Shown here: in pieces, positions 1 to 6,137 of the stretch
How the letters are laid out: every line of letters starts with the position of its first letter
Position numbering within the stretch: the first letter of the stretch is position 1
DNA from: Clostridia bacterium
GTDB lineage: Bacteria; Bacillota; Clostridia; Christensenellales; Aristaeellaceae
Direction of reading: 5' to 3'
Assembly (NCBI GenBank): GCA_017412445.1
Contig: JAFPYA010000322.1
Span: 1-6,563, forward strand
Length of the DNA stretch: 6,563 bases
Made by a program: the position numbers and the translations under genes
The notes under the pieces: generated by a model
Seen by the model: only the letters and a program-made list of their open reading frames with translations
What the model was told of the DNA's origin: nothing
Database searches by the model: none

Positions 1-65
1 ACACAGAATTTATATACGGTGTTACAGGCTTCTTTGAAGATAAGCGCCAACGGACGGTGTTTAAG

Positions 66-79
66 TGTAATCGGTTTCT
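66..79. promoter_or_regulatory. cre-like operator (CcpA binding site candidate)
   Basis: The 14 bases TGTAATCGGTTTCT match the Gram-positive catabolite-responsive element core TGNAANCGNWNNCW at every position. Only the preceding W of the longer consensus fails (G at 65). The site lies about 70 bases before the start codon of the glycoside hydrolase gene. That is a sensible place for CcpA to block transcription when preferred sugars are present. A TATATA at 11-16 could be a -10 element, in which case the site would be a downstream roadblock, but its -35 would be off the window. The match is seen in the sequence; CcpA control is inferred. Confidence 0.45.
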
Positions 80-92
80 GTGGTCGTTTGAA

Positions 93-108
93 CCGCAGCT
101 GCCTGCGG
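93..108. other. small GC-rich hairpin in leader
   Basis: CCGCAG and CTGCGG form a perfect 6-bp stem around a CTGC loop, between the cre-like site and the ribosome binding site. No T-run follows directly, so it is not a convincing terminator. It could be a 5' leader structure or chance in GC-rich DNA. Confidence 0.25.
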
Positions 109-135
109 CCAAACGGCGGTGTATATTTTGTACGC

Positions 136-142
136 GAGGAGG
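136..142 (+). promoter_or_regulatory. ribosome binding site of the glycoside hydrolase gene
   Basis: GAGGAGG lies 6 bases before the ATG at 149. It fixes the start there rather than at the in-frame GTG at 119, which has no Shine-Dalgarno sequence before it. Confidence 0.85.
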
Positions 143-148
143 ATTGCT

Positions 149-2992
149 ATGGATGTTATTAGCAAGGAAGGCGTTTTTCGGCTGTTTGACCGGCAGGCGA
201 CGCTGATACTGACTGACGAAAAGCAGCTGGAGCGGCTTGCCACCGACCCGGACAAGCCATTGTTCGACGATCAGGAAAAGGGCTTTTCCGGCGAAAAGAA
301 GCGCATGTACCCGGAAGGCACGACCCTTGAAGCCTTCGTCAGGGACGCCAAAGAGAGGGGCTGCGAGCGAATAGAGGTCTCCTACGATTTCTTTTTCGGC
401 GGCAGCGAGAGACGCAATTATCCTTCCACGCCGGTCACCATTGCCGCGTTTAAGCAGGTGCACGACTGCGCGAAAAAATACTGCATGAGCTTCGGTGCTT
501 CGCTCATCTCCCCTCTTGACGTAGGCGGAGGATACGCCAAGGATCATGCGGATACGGGTTTTCAGTGGCAGTTCCGCGAGGGCGCCATCGAAAACGGCGC
601 CTACAGCGTAAAAATGCGCCGCCAGATACAGTGGTACAACAACAAAGGCCCCATACGGCTCAGCGTTCACCGCGTGATGGCGGTGGCCTTCAACGAGGAA
701 AAGCTGGCCGGCGACGGCATGTATTACGTGGACGAAAACGCCGTCAGGGATATCTCCGACACCGCCGGCTGGTGCGTCGTGCCTGAGAGCTATCACCTCA
801 CGGAAGCGGGCTACGCCTGGGACGACATCGTGATATCCGGCCTTACGGACGCGCCCTGCAACAGGGTGCTTGTGGTAATAGAATATAAGACGCCGGAGCA
901 GGATTATTTTGCCGCCGACGCGATGGACTACATGAAGCAGCTCATCGACAGCCACAACGCGGCCGGCATCCGCTATGGCGGGTTCTATTCCGATGAAATG
1001 CACATACAGTTCGATTGGGATTTGAACGCCCATTTCGGGCCCGACACGGAGATCACCACCCGCTACGTCACCGATTCCTTCATCGAAACCTTCGCGCGCC
1101 TGTACGGGGACAAATACCGCGACTTTCTGAAGTACATGGTGTATTTTGCCTACGGGCAGCACCGCTTCCTGCCCGGCGGCAGCAAAGACGAGCCCAGCCA
1201 GCATCTGATGGGCAGGGGCACCGACGGCGCTTACGAGACCTGGCTGTTCCGCAAGCGCTATTTCGAGCTGTTGAGCGGCAGGGTAGTCAAACTTGCGGTC
1301 GACAGTCGCCTCTATGCGGAATCGCTGTTCGGCAGCCCGATAATGTGCCGCGCCCACGCGACGTGGCAGGAATCGCCCACCTGCGACCACTTTGCCCAAG
1401 ACGCGGGCTTTCAGATGAACGGCGGCGACAAGGTCACCCGCTATGATTACGACGTACCCTTCGTCTGGTCGTCCACCGTCCGCGAGAACATTTCGGCCTG
1501 CGGCGACTACTTCCGCTGGAACGAGTTTCTTTCCGGCGCGGGCACGGATCACCCCGAGGGCGGTTTTCTGGACAGGGACTACTTCGCTCAGGCATTCGCC
1601 TGCTCTCTGGGAACGCTGAACCGCTTCGAAAAGGCGTACTGCGCCGGCTGGGGCTCTCCCAAGGAGGTGCTGCGGCGGTTCTACGACGTGGGGGCGACCT
1701 ACGGAAACGGCGACGAGGCCTCGATGCTGGTGCAGGACTGGCAGCACAGGCTTACGGACGTGCTGCTGCTATACCCCACCGAGCTCAACTACAACCAGGA
1801 GCGCTTCGGCACGTGGATGGTGCAATACGGCTACGGCAATTACATTACAGAAGAGATGCTTCTTAAATACGGCGCGCTGGACGCGGAGGGGCATCTGGTG
1901 GTGAACGGGCGCAAATACCGCACCGTGGTCGCCCTGTACGAGATGTTCGTAGCCTCAAAAACGCTGGATATGCTCGAAGACTTTGCCTCAGCGGGCGGCC
2001 GCGTGGTGTGGAGCGGCGTTCCGGCTCTCAGATACGAGGACGGCGCCGACTGCTCTGGCAGGTTCAAAAAACTGTTCGGCCTTAAGGAGGTGGCCGCGCC
2101 AAACAGACCCGTTAAACTGAAGGGCGAAAAAATCACCTTCCTTGGCGAACTGGCCTCAGTCGCGCCGATGAAGGTGCTCACGGATTATCTGCCCGATTAC
2201 GCCTATCCTCTCCGCGTGGATGACGCAGGCGTCGTCGCCCGCTGCAATGGCGTAGAGCTGGGCAGCTATGTATGCCGGGGCAAGGGCGCATGCGTGTATC
2301 TGGGCTTCAGACCCAGAGACGACCAGAGCAGGTCGACCGGCGCGGACGTGTCCACGCTGTTCGACATACTGAAGGCCGTAGACGCCTATGCGCCCGGCAG
2401 CCCGGAGCTGCTCTCCCGTCCCGCGGACGCAAGGTACATATTCAACGTATTCCCAAACGGCGCGGTCACGCTGGCCAATCATTACCGCACGTTCTACGAA
2501 GCCTGGCCCGGCCAGTTCTACAGGGACGAGGAGGAAGACAGGCGCGCCCTCGAAGGCCGCGTGCTGCCGCCGGTTGACATCGCGCTGAGCGACTGCCCTC
2601 TCCAGGCCCACAGAGTCAGCTATACCGGCACAGACAGCCTTACGTACCTGTACAGGGACGGACAGCTTTTGGGCTTCTCAGGCCGCGAAACGCAAGGCGT
2701 GACCATCGACGGACATGCATGGCGCTTTGTCGATAAAAAGGCGGATGTGACGTTTGCGTGCGTGGATAAAAGGCGGCTTGCCGCGGGCATCGAAAAGGCG
2801 CTGCTCGTCAGGTGTGACAGACCCGGAAGGCTCACCGTGCCCTGCCCCTTCGAGCCGACAGAAGGCGCGGCCTGCCGCTTGGATTTCTACCGAGCGGAGC
2901 TGCCTGTATCCTTCAGCTGGTCAAACGGCGAAGCGAAAATAGACGTCACCGAGGAAATCGCAGGCAAATGGATAGCGCTCGTGCGCACATGA
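149..2992 (+). CDS. putative cytoplasmic glycoside hydrolase, GH42-like architecture, family unassigned
   Basis: This gene encodes 947 residues, starting at the ATG behind GAGGAGG. There is no signal peptide, so it probably acts inside the cell on imported oligosaccharides. Residues from about 70 to 560 read like a (beta/alpha)8 barrel, with strand-like IEVSYDFFFGG near 75-85 and GGFYSDEMH at 277-285, whose E283 is the best acid/base candidate. WNEF at 457-460 and YPTEL (E545) are other conserved-looking acidic sites, so the nucleophile is not settled. Residues 591-630, with a GG-RVVWSG turn at 616-623, resemble the Rossmann-like trimerisation domain of GH42 beta-galactosidases. GKGACVYLGFRPRDDQ (711-726) closes that domain, and the last 200 residues look beta-rich. 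The gene stands alone and converges on the redox operon. A cre-like site upstream suggests carbon catabolite control. Substrate and CAZy family are unknown; the coding call is secure and the enzyme class is moderately so. Confidence 0.88.
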   Translation: MDVISKEGVFRLFDRQATLILTDEKQLERLATDPDKPLFDDQEKGFSGEKKRMYPEGTTLEAFVRDAKERGCERIEVSYDFFFGGSERRNYPSTPVTIAAFKQVHDCAKKYCMSFGASLISPLDVGGGYAKDHADTGFQWQFREGAIENGAYSVKMRRQIQWYNNKGPIRLSVHRVMAVAFNEEKLAGDGMYYVDENAVRDISDTAGWCVVPESYHLTEAGYAWDDIVISGLTDAPCNRVLVVIEYKTPEQDYFAADAMDYMKQLIDSHNAAGIRYGGFYSDEMHIQFDWDLNAHFGPDTEITTRYVTDSFIETFARLYGDKYRDFLKYMVYFAYGQHRFLPGGSKDEPSQHLMGRGTDGAYETWLFRKRYFELLSGRVVKLAVDSRLYAESLFGSPIMCRAHATWQESPTCDHFAQDAGFQMNGGDKVTRYDYDVPFVWSSTVRENISACGDYFRWNEFLSGAGTDHPEGGFLDRDYFAQAFACSLGTLNRFEKAYCAGWGSPKEVLRRFYDVGATYGNGDEASMLVQDWQHRLTDVLLLYPTELNYNQERFGTWMVQYGYGNYITEEMLLKYGALDAEGHLVVNGRKYRTVVALYEMFVASKTLDMLEDFASAGGRVVWSGVPALRYEDGADCSGRFKKLFGLKEVAAPNRPVKLKGEKITFLGELASVAPMKVLTDYLPDYAYPLRVDDAGVVARCNGVELGSYVCRGKGACVYLGFRPRDDQSRSTGADVSTLFDILKAVDAYAPGSPELLSRPADARYIFNVFPNGAVTLANHYRTFYEAWPGQFYRDEEEDRRALEGRVLPPVDIALSDCPLQAHRVSYTGTDSLTYLYRDGQLLGFSGRETQGVTIDGHAWRFVDKKADVTFACVDKRRLAAGIEKALLVRCDRPGRLTVPCPFEPTEGAACRLDFYRAELPVSFSWSNGEAKIDVTEEIAGKWIALVRT

Positions 2993-3036
2993 CCGAAAAC
3001 CGTTTTGTCATTCGTCGAAAAACAAGCGGTGACGGT
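2992..3036 (+). other. imperfect hairpin just after the hydrolase stop codon
   Basis: ACCG/AAA/ACCG followed by TTGT can pair with ACAA, CGGT and CGGT downstream, with a small internal loop and an apical loop of roughly 13-17 bases. No U-tract follows. It may be a weak 3'-end or RNA-stabilising structure, but the fold was judged only by eye. Confidence 0.25.
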
Positions 3037-3070
3037 ATTGCTCATGTTCATACTGTAATTCAAAACACAA

Positions 3071-3110
3071 GCGCTCGGGGCTTTTGCAAATCAGCAAAAG
3101 CCCCGGGCGC
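3071..3110. terminator. strong bidirectional intrinsic terminator between convergent genes
   Basis: Two 17-base arms pair fully around a 6-base AAATCA loop, with one G-U wobble in the plus-strand RNA. The stem includes CGGGGCTTTTGC. Read on the minus strand, the stem is followed by TTGTGTTTTG, a good U-rich tail. On the plus strand the tail GTTATTG is poorer. It therefore probably ends the minus-strand operon best and also serves the plus-strand hydrolase gene. Confidence 0.85.
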
Positions 3111-3216
3111 GTTATTGAGCATATAACTTAAGCAAGCCTCGGCAGCAGATGTCGCCTGTCAGTAAGCTTGAGCCGATGACGGGGGCTGCCTGTTTCTCAA
3201 TGCTCTTCTTTTTTGT

Positions 3217-4350
3217 TTATCTCTCGAAGGTATCGGCGACCTTCCTTAGCAGCTCGCGTATGGGCAGGTGCTGTGGGCATACCTTTTCGCACTTGCCGCA
3301 GCGTATACACTCAGAGGCTTTGCCGTGTCCGTCACCGGTGATTACATTGTTGTAATAAAAGCCGGTGTTCCAGTTGTGGAAGGCTTCATGCGCGTTCAGA
3401 GAGGAGAACATATCCGGTATGCGGATGCCCCTTGGGCACTCGTTTTCCTCCACGCAGTAGCGGCAGCCCGTGCAGGGCACCAGATTCAAGCCGCGGAAGA
3501 TATCGCACACCCTGCGCACCGCGTCCATCTCGGTCTCGCTGAGCGGCACAAAGTCCCGCATGGCGCTCAGGTTGTCCTCCATCTGCGCCATATCGCTCAT
3601 GCCGGAGAGCACCATGGCCATGTTCGGGAAGGAGGCCGCAAAGCGCAGGGCGTAGGAGGCGTTGCTGCCGCCGTTTAAGTCCCTCAGGAGCTTGTCGGCC
3701 TCTGCGGGCAGGTTTACGAGGCTGCCGCCCTTGACTGGCTCCATTACGATTACGGGCTTACGGTGCTTTTCGCAGACCTCATACACCTTGCGGCTTTCCA
3801 CGGAGGCATCCTCGTAGTCCACGTAGTTGAACTGTATCTGAACGATCTCGATTTCGGGGTGCTCGGTCAAAATCATGTCCAGCACCTCAGCCTTGTCGTG
3901 GAAGGAGATGCCGAAGTGGCGTATCTTGCCTTCCTGCTTAAGCTGCCAGGCCGTTTCATAGGCGCGGCAGCGCTTGTATTTCTGATAGTTGTTCCTGTCC
4001 TGAGCGTGCATCAGGTAGAAGTCGAAATACTCCACTCCGCACCATTGAAGCTGGTTTTCAAAAAACGGGCGAATATCCTCCTCCTTGCTGAAGTAAGGGG
4101 CCGTCAGCTTGTCTGTAAGCAGGAATTCGCTGCGGTCGTGGCGTTTGACGACGCAGTCCCGAATGGCCGTTTCGGACTGCCCGCCGATGTAGCCGTGGGC
4201 GGTATCGAAGTAATTCAGTCCCGAGGCGATGAAGGCGTCCGCCATGCGGCAGAACTCGTCATAATTGACCCTACCGTTTTTCATCGGCAGGCGCATGCAG
4301 CCAAAGCCAAAGTTGCCGTGGATCTCCGAAAAAAAGGGATTCTGTATCAT
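3217..4350 (-). CDS. aldo/keto reductase with C-terminal 2x[4Fe-4S] ferredoxin domain
   Basis: This gene encodes 377 residues and is the last gene of the minus-strand operon. The barrel carries the full aldo/keto reductase tetrad: D49 and Y54 in YFDTAHGY, K81 in TDK, and H115 in YLMH. The tail has C293, C296, C299 and C305, then C348, C351, C354 and C358, each set ending in CP as in bacterial ferredoxin domains. Families with this build are common in anaerobic Firmicutes. They are cytosolic and presumably NAD(P)H-linked, but their carbonyl substrates are mostly unknown. The first cluster has five residues before its last cysteine instead of the usual three. The start at MIQN is chosen because AAGGGGG lies 8 bases upstream; an earlier in-frame ATG at 4404 lies inside the flavodoxin gene. 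Only 13 bases separate it from that gene, so the two are co-transcribed and the reductase may exchange electrons with flavodoxin or ferredoxin. Confidence 0.95.
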   Translation of the reverse strand: MIQNPFFSEIHGNFGFGCMRLPMKNGRVNYDEFCRMADAFIASGLNYFDTAHGYIGGQSETAIRDCVVKRHDRSEFLLTDKLTAPYFSKEEDIRPFFENQLQWCGVEYFDFYLMHAQDRNNYQKYKRCRAYETAWQLKQEGKIRHFGISFHDKAEVLDMILTEHPEIEIVQIQFNYVDYEDASVESRKVYEVCEKHRKPVIVMEPVKGGSLVNLPAEADKLLRDLNGGSNASYALRFAASFPNMAMVLSGMSDMAQMEDNLSAMRDFVPLSETEMDAVRRVCDIFRGLNLVPCTGCRYCVEENECPRGIRIPDMFSSLNAHEAFHNWNTGFYYNNVITGDGHGKASECIRCGKCEKVCPQHLPIRELLRKVADTFER

Positions 4351-4358
4351 ATGCCTGT

Positions 4359-4365
4359 CCCCCTT
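4359..4365 (-). promoter_or_regulatory. ribosome binding site of the aldo/keto reductase
   Basis: On the minus strand AAGGGGG lies 8 bases before the ATG at 4350 and overlaps the TAA stop of the preceding flavodoxin gene. It supports the MIQN start and translational coupling. Confidence 0.75.
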
Positions 4366-4966
4366 ACTGAGCAAGCCCGATGCTCTTAAGCCAGTCTGCA
4401 ACATCCGCCTTAGTGCCTTCCGCGTCGTTTTGCGCCTTGCGGCCGCGAACCGCCAGTCCCTTAAGCACGGTCGCTCCTGTCAACAGCCTTTCTATGTCCC
4501 TTTGGCTGTGCGCCTGTCCGCTGCCCTCGTGGGTGTTGAAGGGAATCACGGTTTTGCCGGCAAAATCATATGCTTCCATGAAGGTATATACGATGTTCGG
4601 GATCTCGCCCCACCAGATGGGGTAACCGATAAAGACGGTGTCGTACTGCTCCCAGGCGTCTATCTCGCCTTCATATTCCGGGCGGGCGTCCGTGCGCTGT
4701 TCCTCCGTAGCCACGTCCAGACAGGAATCGTAGTCGTCGGGATAGGGCACCGTGGGCACCAGCTCAAAGATGTCCGCGCCCATCTGCTCCGCGATTATTT
4801 TACCCATTTTCGCGGTATTACCTTCCTCGATCACGCCCACATTGTAGTTTTCGCCCGCGTGGGAAAAATAGACCACCAGCACGTGCGCGGGCGTTTCTTC
4901 GGCAAATACGGGGATTGCGGCGCACAGCAGCGTCACGGCAAGTATCAGTGAAATCAGCTTTTTCAT
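4364..4966 (-). CDS. exported flavodoxin (Sec signal peptide plus flavodoxin domain)
   Basis: This gene encodes 200 residues. The first 22 (MKK, hydrophobic core from 4 to 18, then PVFA) form a classical Sec signal peptide with predicted cleavage before EETPAHV. C15 is not in a lipobox, so a lipoprotein is unlikely. The mature part is a short-chain flavodoxin of the Flavodoxin_4 kind. It has VVYFSHAGEN (31-40) for FMN phosphate, GNTAKMGKII (49-58), the isoalloxazine loop GYPIWWGEIP (114-123) and FNTHEGSG (143-150). Flavodoxins are normally cytosolic one- or two-electron carriers; here the protein would work outside the membrane. It is a paralogue of the flavodoxin at the right edge and sits after the putative diheme membrane protein, its likely electron donor. 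The start at 4966 is preferred over ATG 4972 because AGGAG is 9 bases away rather than 3. Confidence 0.93.
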   Translation of the reverse strand: MKKLISLILAVTLLCAAIPVFAEETPAHVLVVYFSHAGENYNVGVIEEGNTAKMGKIIAEQMGADIFELVPTVPYPDDYDSCLDVATEEQRTDARPEYEGEIDAWEQYDTVFIGYPIWWGEIPNIVYTFMEAYDFAGKTVIPFNTHEGSGQAHSQRDIERLLTGATVLKGLAVRGRKAQNDAEGTKADVADWLKSIGLAQ

Positions 4967-4975
4967 GTACATATT

Positions 4976-4980
4976 CTCCT
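4976..4980 (-). promoter_or_regulatory. ribosome binding site of the exported flavodoxin
   Basis: On the minus strand AGGAG begins two bases after the TGA of the 39-codon ORF. It lies 9 bases before the ATG at 4966 and only 3 before the ATG at 4972, so it favours the MKK start of the signal peptide. Confidence 0.75.
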
Positions 4981-4982
4981 GT

Positions 4983-5102
4983 TCAACGAATAAAATTGGT
5001 AGCGATGCGCTTTTCTTCCTGTTCAGGCAGTGGAATGTCCGCCTGTTTGTCCGTCTGCTTCAGCTTCAAAAGCCAGGCAATGCTCCGGCCCGGCTGACGC
5101 AT
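4983..5102 (-). CDS. small ORF of 39 codons between membrane protein and flavodoxin
   Basis: This ORF fills the whole gap between its neighbours. Its ATG shares one base with the TGA of the DUF4405 gene (TGATG), and its own TGA ends two bases before the flavodoxin ribosome binding site. An AGGAGGAGG lies 11 bases upstream. An in-frame GTG at 5105 would give an 8-base spacing and a classic GTGA overlap. The peptide begins MRQPGRSIAWLLKLKQ and continues with a charged, proline-containing tail (IPLPEQEEKR). It has no full membrane span or signal peptide; residues 6-16 could form a short amphipathic helix. I do not recognise it. It may be a small accessory protein of the redox complex, or only a coupling leader that carries ribosomes to the flavodoxin gene. 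Confidence 0.55.
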   Translation of the reverse strand: MRQPGRSIAWLLKLKQTDKQADIPLPEQEEKRIATNFIR

Positions 5103-5764
5103 CACCTGCAGGTCCTCCTCCTTACCTTCTGCAATCCGTATCCCAGCACAGCGCCCAAGAGTATCAGCGCAAGCATTATCGCCGCGTAATCCATAAAAAA
5201 CAGCGTGAGCGGCTCTTCATAATCGAAAAACACGAACTGTTCCTTAAGCGTCATATACCCGGGAAGCCCTCGCCCGATAAAGGCGTACACTCCATACCCG
5301 AAAACGCCCAGCGCCGGCGCGGCGGTAAGAAGCCTCACAAGGCTTGCTTTGCTTCTCCATTTGCGTATCATATTGCTCATGTGCATGCCGGCATGCAGGC
5401 AGCAAAGGGCGAAGCCCCAGTACGCGCCCAAAAGATGCAGCACCCGGGCAAAGGACCTTCTGCCGACATGCTTAATAAACGGGAACACATGCTTTGCCAT
5501 CATGATTCCGGTGACCGCCTGATCGATGAACACGGCTATCATAAGTATGTCCAGCGCCGTAAGGACGGCGCGGTACGCCGTATACCTGCCGTTGAACAGG
5601 TTTTTGTGCCACTGCCAATTCATCGCGTGATGCACGATGAACAGCATAACCATGCTAAGCCCCAGTATCTCATGCGTCTTTTGGCCAATCAGCTCGTATG
5701 CCATCAGGCAGGGAAGCATGAGCGTCATCACGATATCAAGTATACGTTTCAGCTTTTTCTTCAT
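5102..5764 (-). CDS. DUF4405 membrane protein, putative diheme b-type cytochrome
   Basis: This gene encodes 220 residues with a basic N terminus (MKKKLKR) and about six membrane helices, near 9-26, 34-50, 66-88, 107-127, 145-163 and 187-211. The HEILG and HHAMNWQWHKNLF segments are typical of the DUF4405 family, related to cytochrome b and ferric-reductase membrane domains. H31 and H45 lie 14 residues apart in helix 2, and H110 and H124 lie 14 apart in helix 4. Positive-inside charge places H31 and H110 outside and H45 and H124 inside, which fits two stacked hemes spanning the membrane. Its likely job is to pass electrons across the membrane, and the exported flavodoxin encoded next is an obvious partner. 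The ATG is 4 bases after the preceding stop with only GAGAAA before it, so translation is probably coupled. The end carries three AGG arginine codons that also serve as a ribosome binding site. Heme binding is inferred. Confidence 0.92.
   Translation of the reverse strand: MKKKLKRILDIVMTLMLPCLMAYELIGQKTHEILGLSMVMLFIVHHAMNWQWHKNLFNGRYTAYRAVLTALDILMIAVFIDQAVTGIMMAKHVFPFIKHVGRRSFARVLHLLGAYWGFALCCLHAGMHMSNMIRKWRSKASLVRLLTAAPALGVFGYGVYAFIGRGLPGYMTLKEQFVFFDYEEPLTLFFMDYAAIMLALILLGAVLGYGLQKVRRRTCR
5114..5122 (-). promoter_or_regulatory. ribosome binding site made of three AGG arginine codons
   Basis: AGGAGGAGG encodes RRR (residues 215-217) near the end of the DUF4405 protein. It also lies 8 bases before GTG 5105 and 11 before ATG 5102, the candidate starts of the 39-codon ORF. 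It is the main evidence that the small ORF is translated. Confidence 0.6.
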
Positions 5765-5768
5765 TTTC

Positions 5769-6137
5769 TCAATATGTGCCGGCCTCGGACAAAGCGATGA
5801 GCCAGCGGCCGTCCTTCCGAATCAGCGTCAGGTCCTGCTTAAGCCGCCATGTGTGCCGCCCGCCGCCGAATACCGCGGCGCGCACGCGGCTTTTGCCGCT
5901 GAGTGCAGCCGCATCGCCGCTTACCGTGACGTCAATGCTTTCATGTTCGGCTGAGGCATAGTTCAGCGTGCCATTCCTGACGGCCTTAAGAAACGCCGGC
6001 TTTGCCTGACGCATGCCGGTCATGTGCACCAGCACAAAGGAGTCGTCCAAAACATTGGACAAAGCCGTTATGTCCTTTGCTATCATGGCGCGGTACATTT
6101 CGATATAGGCCGCCCGGCACTGCTCCAGATCAGACAT
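5769..6137 (-). CDS. NTF2/SnoaL-like fold protein (DUF4440-like)
   Basis: This gene encodes 122 residues. The start MSDLEQCRAAY is chosen because the NTF2-like fold begins there; the roughly 50 codons open upstream are the flavodoxin gene read in another frame. Typical features are an N-terminal helix pair (residues 2-30), the DDSFVLVHMTG strand and turn (31-41), and a central GTLNYASAEHE (56-66). FGGGRHTWRLKQDLTLIRKDGRW in the last third forms the curved sheet. Members of this superfamily are small cone-shaped proteins that bind or isomerise hydrophobic ligands; many, like this one, have no known substrate. No catalytic residue can be named. Its ATG overlaps the preceding flavodoxin stop by 8 bases with no clear ribosome binding site, so it is probably translated by coupling. 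The context suggests a ligand-binding or detoxifying role beside flavodoxin-type reductases, but this is inference. Confidence 0.9.
   Translation of the reverse strand: MSDLEQCRAAYIEMYRAMIAKDITALSNVLDDSFVLVHMTGMRQAKPAFLKAVRNGTLNYASAEHESIDVTVSGDAAALSGKSRVRAAVFGGGRHTWRLKQDLTLIRKDGRWLIALSEAGTY

Noticed and set aside
1..206. Forward frames open from the left edge (frame 1 to 162, frame 3 to 206) as the tail of an upstream gene
   Set aside because: Neither shows a recognisable motif, and both would overlap the well-supported start at 149. A frame 2 tail ending at 37 is equally possible, so none can be called.
1661..2090. Perfect AAGGAGG sequences inside the hydrolase gene (1661-1667 and 2084-2090)
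   Set aside because: No start codon in a useful frame follows at proper spacing, and the gene is continuous; these are Lys-Glu-Val codons.
3763..4951. Plus-strand ORFs of about 208 and 228 codons opposite the reductase and flavodoxin
   Set aside because: The opposite strand carries unmistakable aldo/keto reductase and flavodoxin motifs; these ORFs follow from GC-rich codon bias.
4901..4966. Lipoprotein signal with C15 as the lipidated cysteine of the exported flavodoxin
   Set aside because: The residues before C15 are T-L-L, which do not fit the lipobox, whereas VFA gives a normal signal peptidase I site.
5030..5800. 256-codon plus-strand ORF opposite the DUF4405 gene
   Set aside because: It mirrors the codon phase of the membrane gene, is rich in H, Q, R and P without domain motifs, and has no ribosome binding site. 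It is an antisense shadow.
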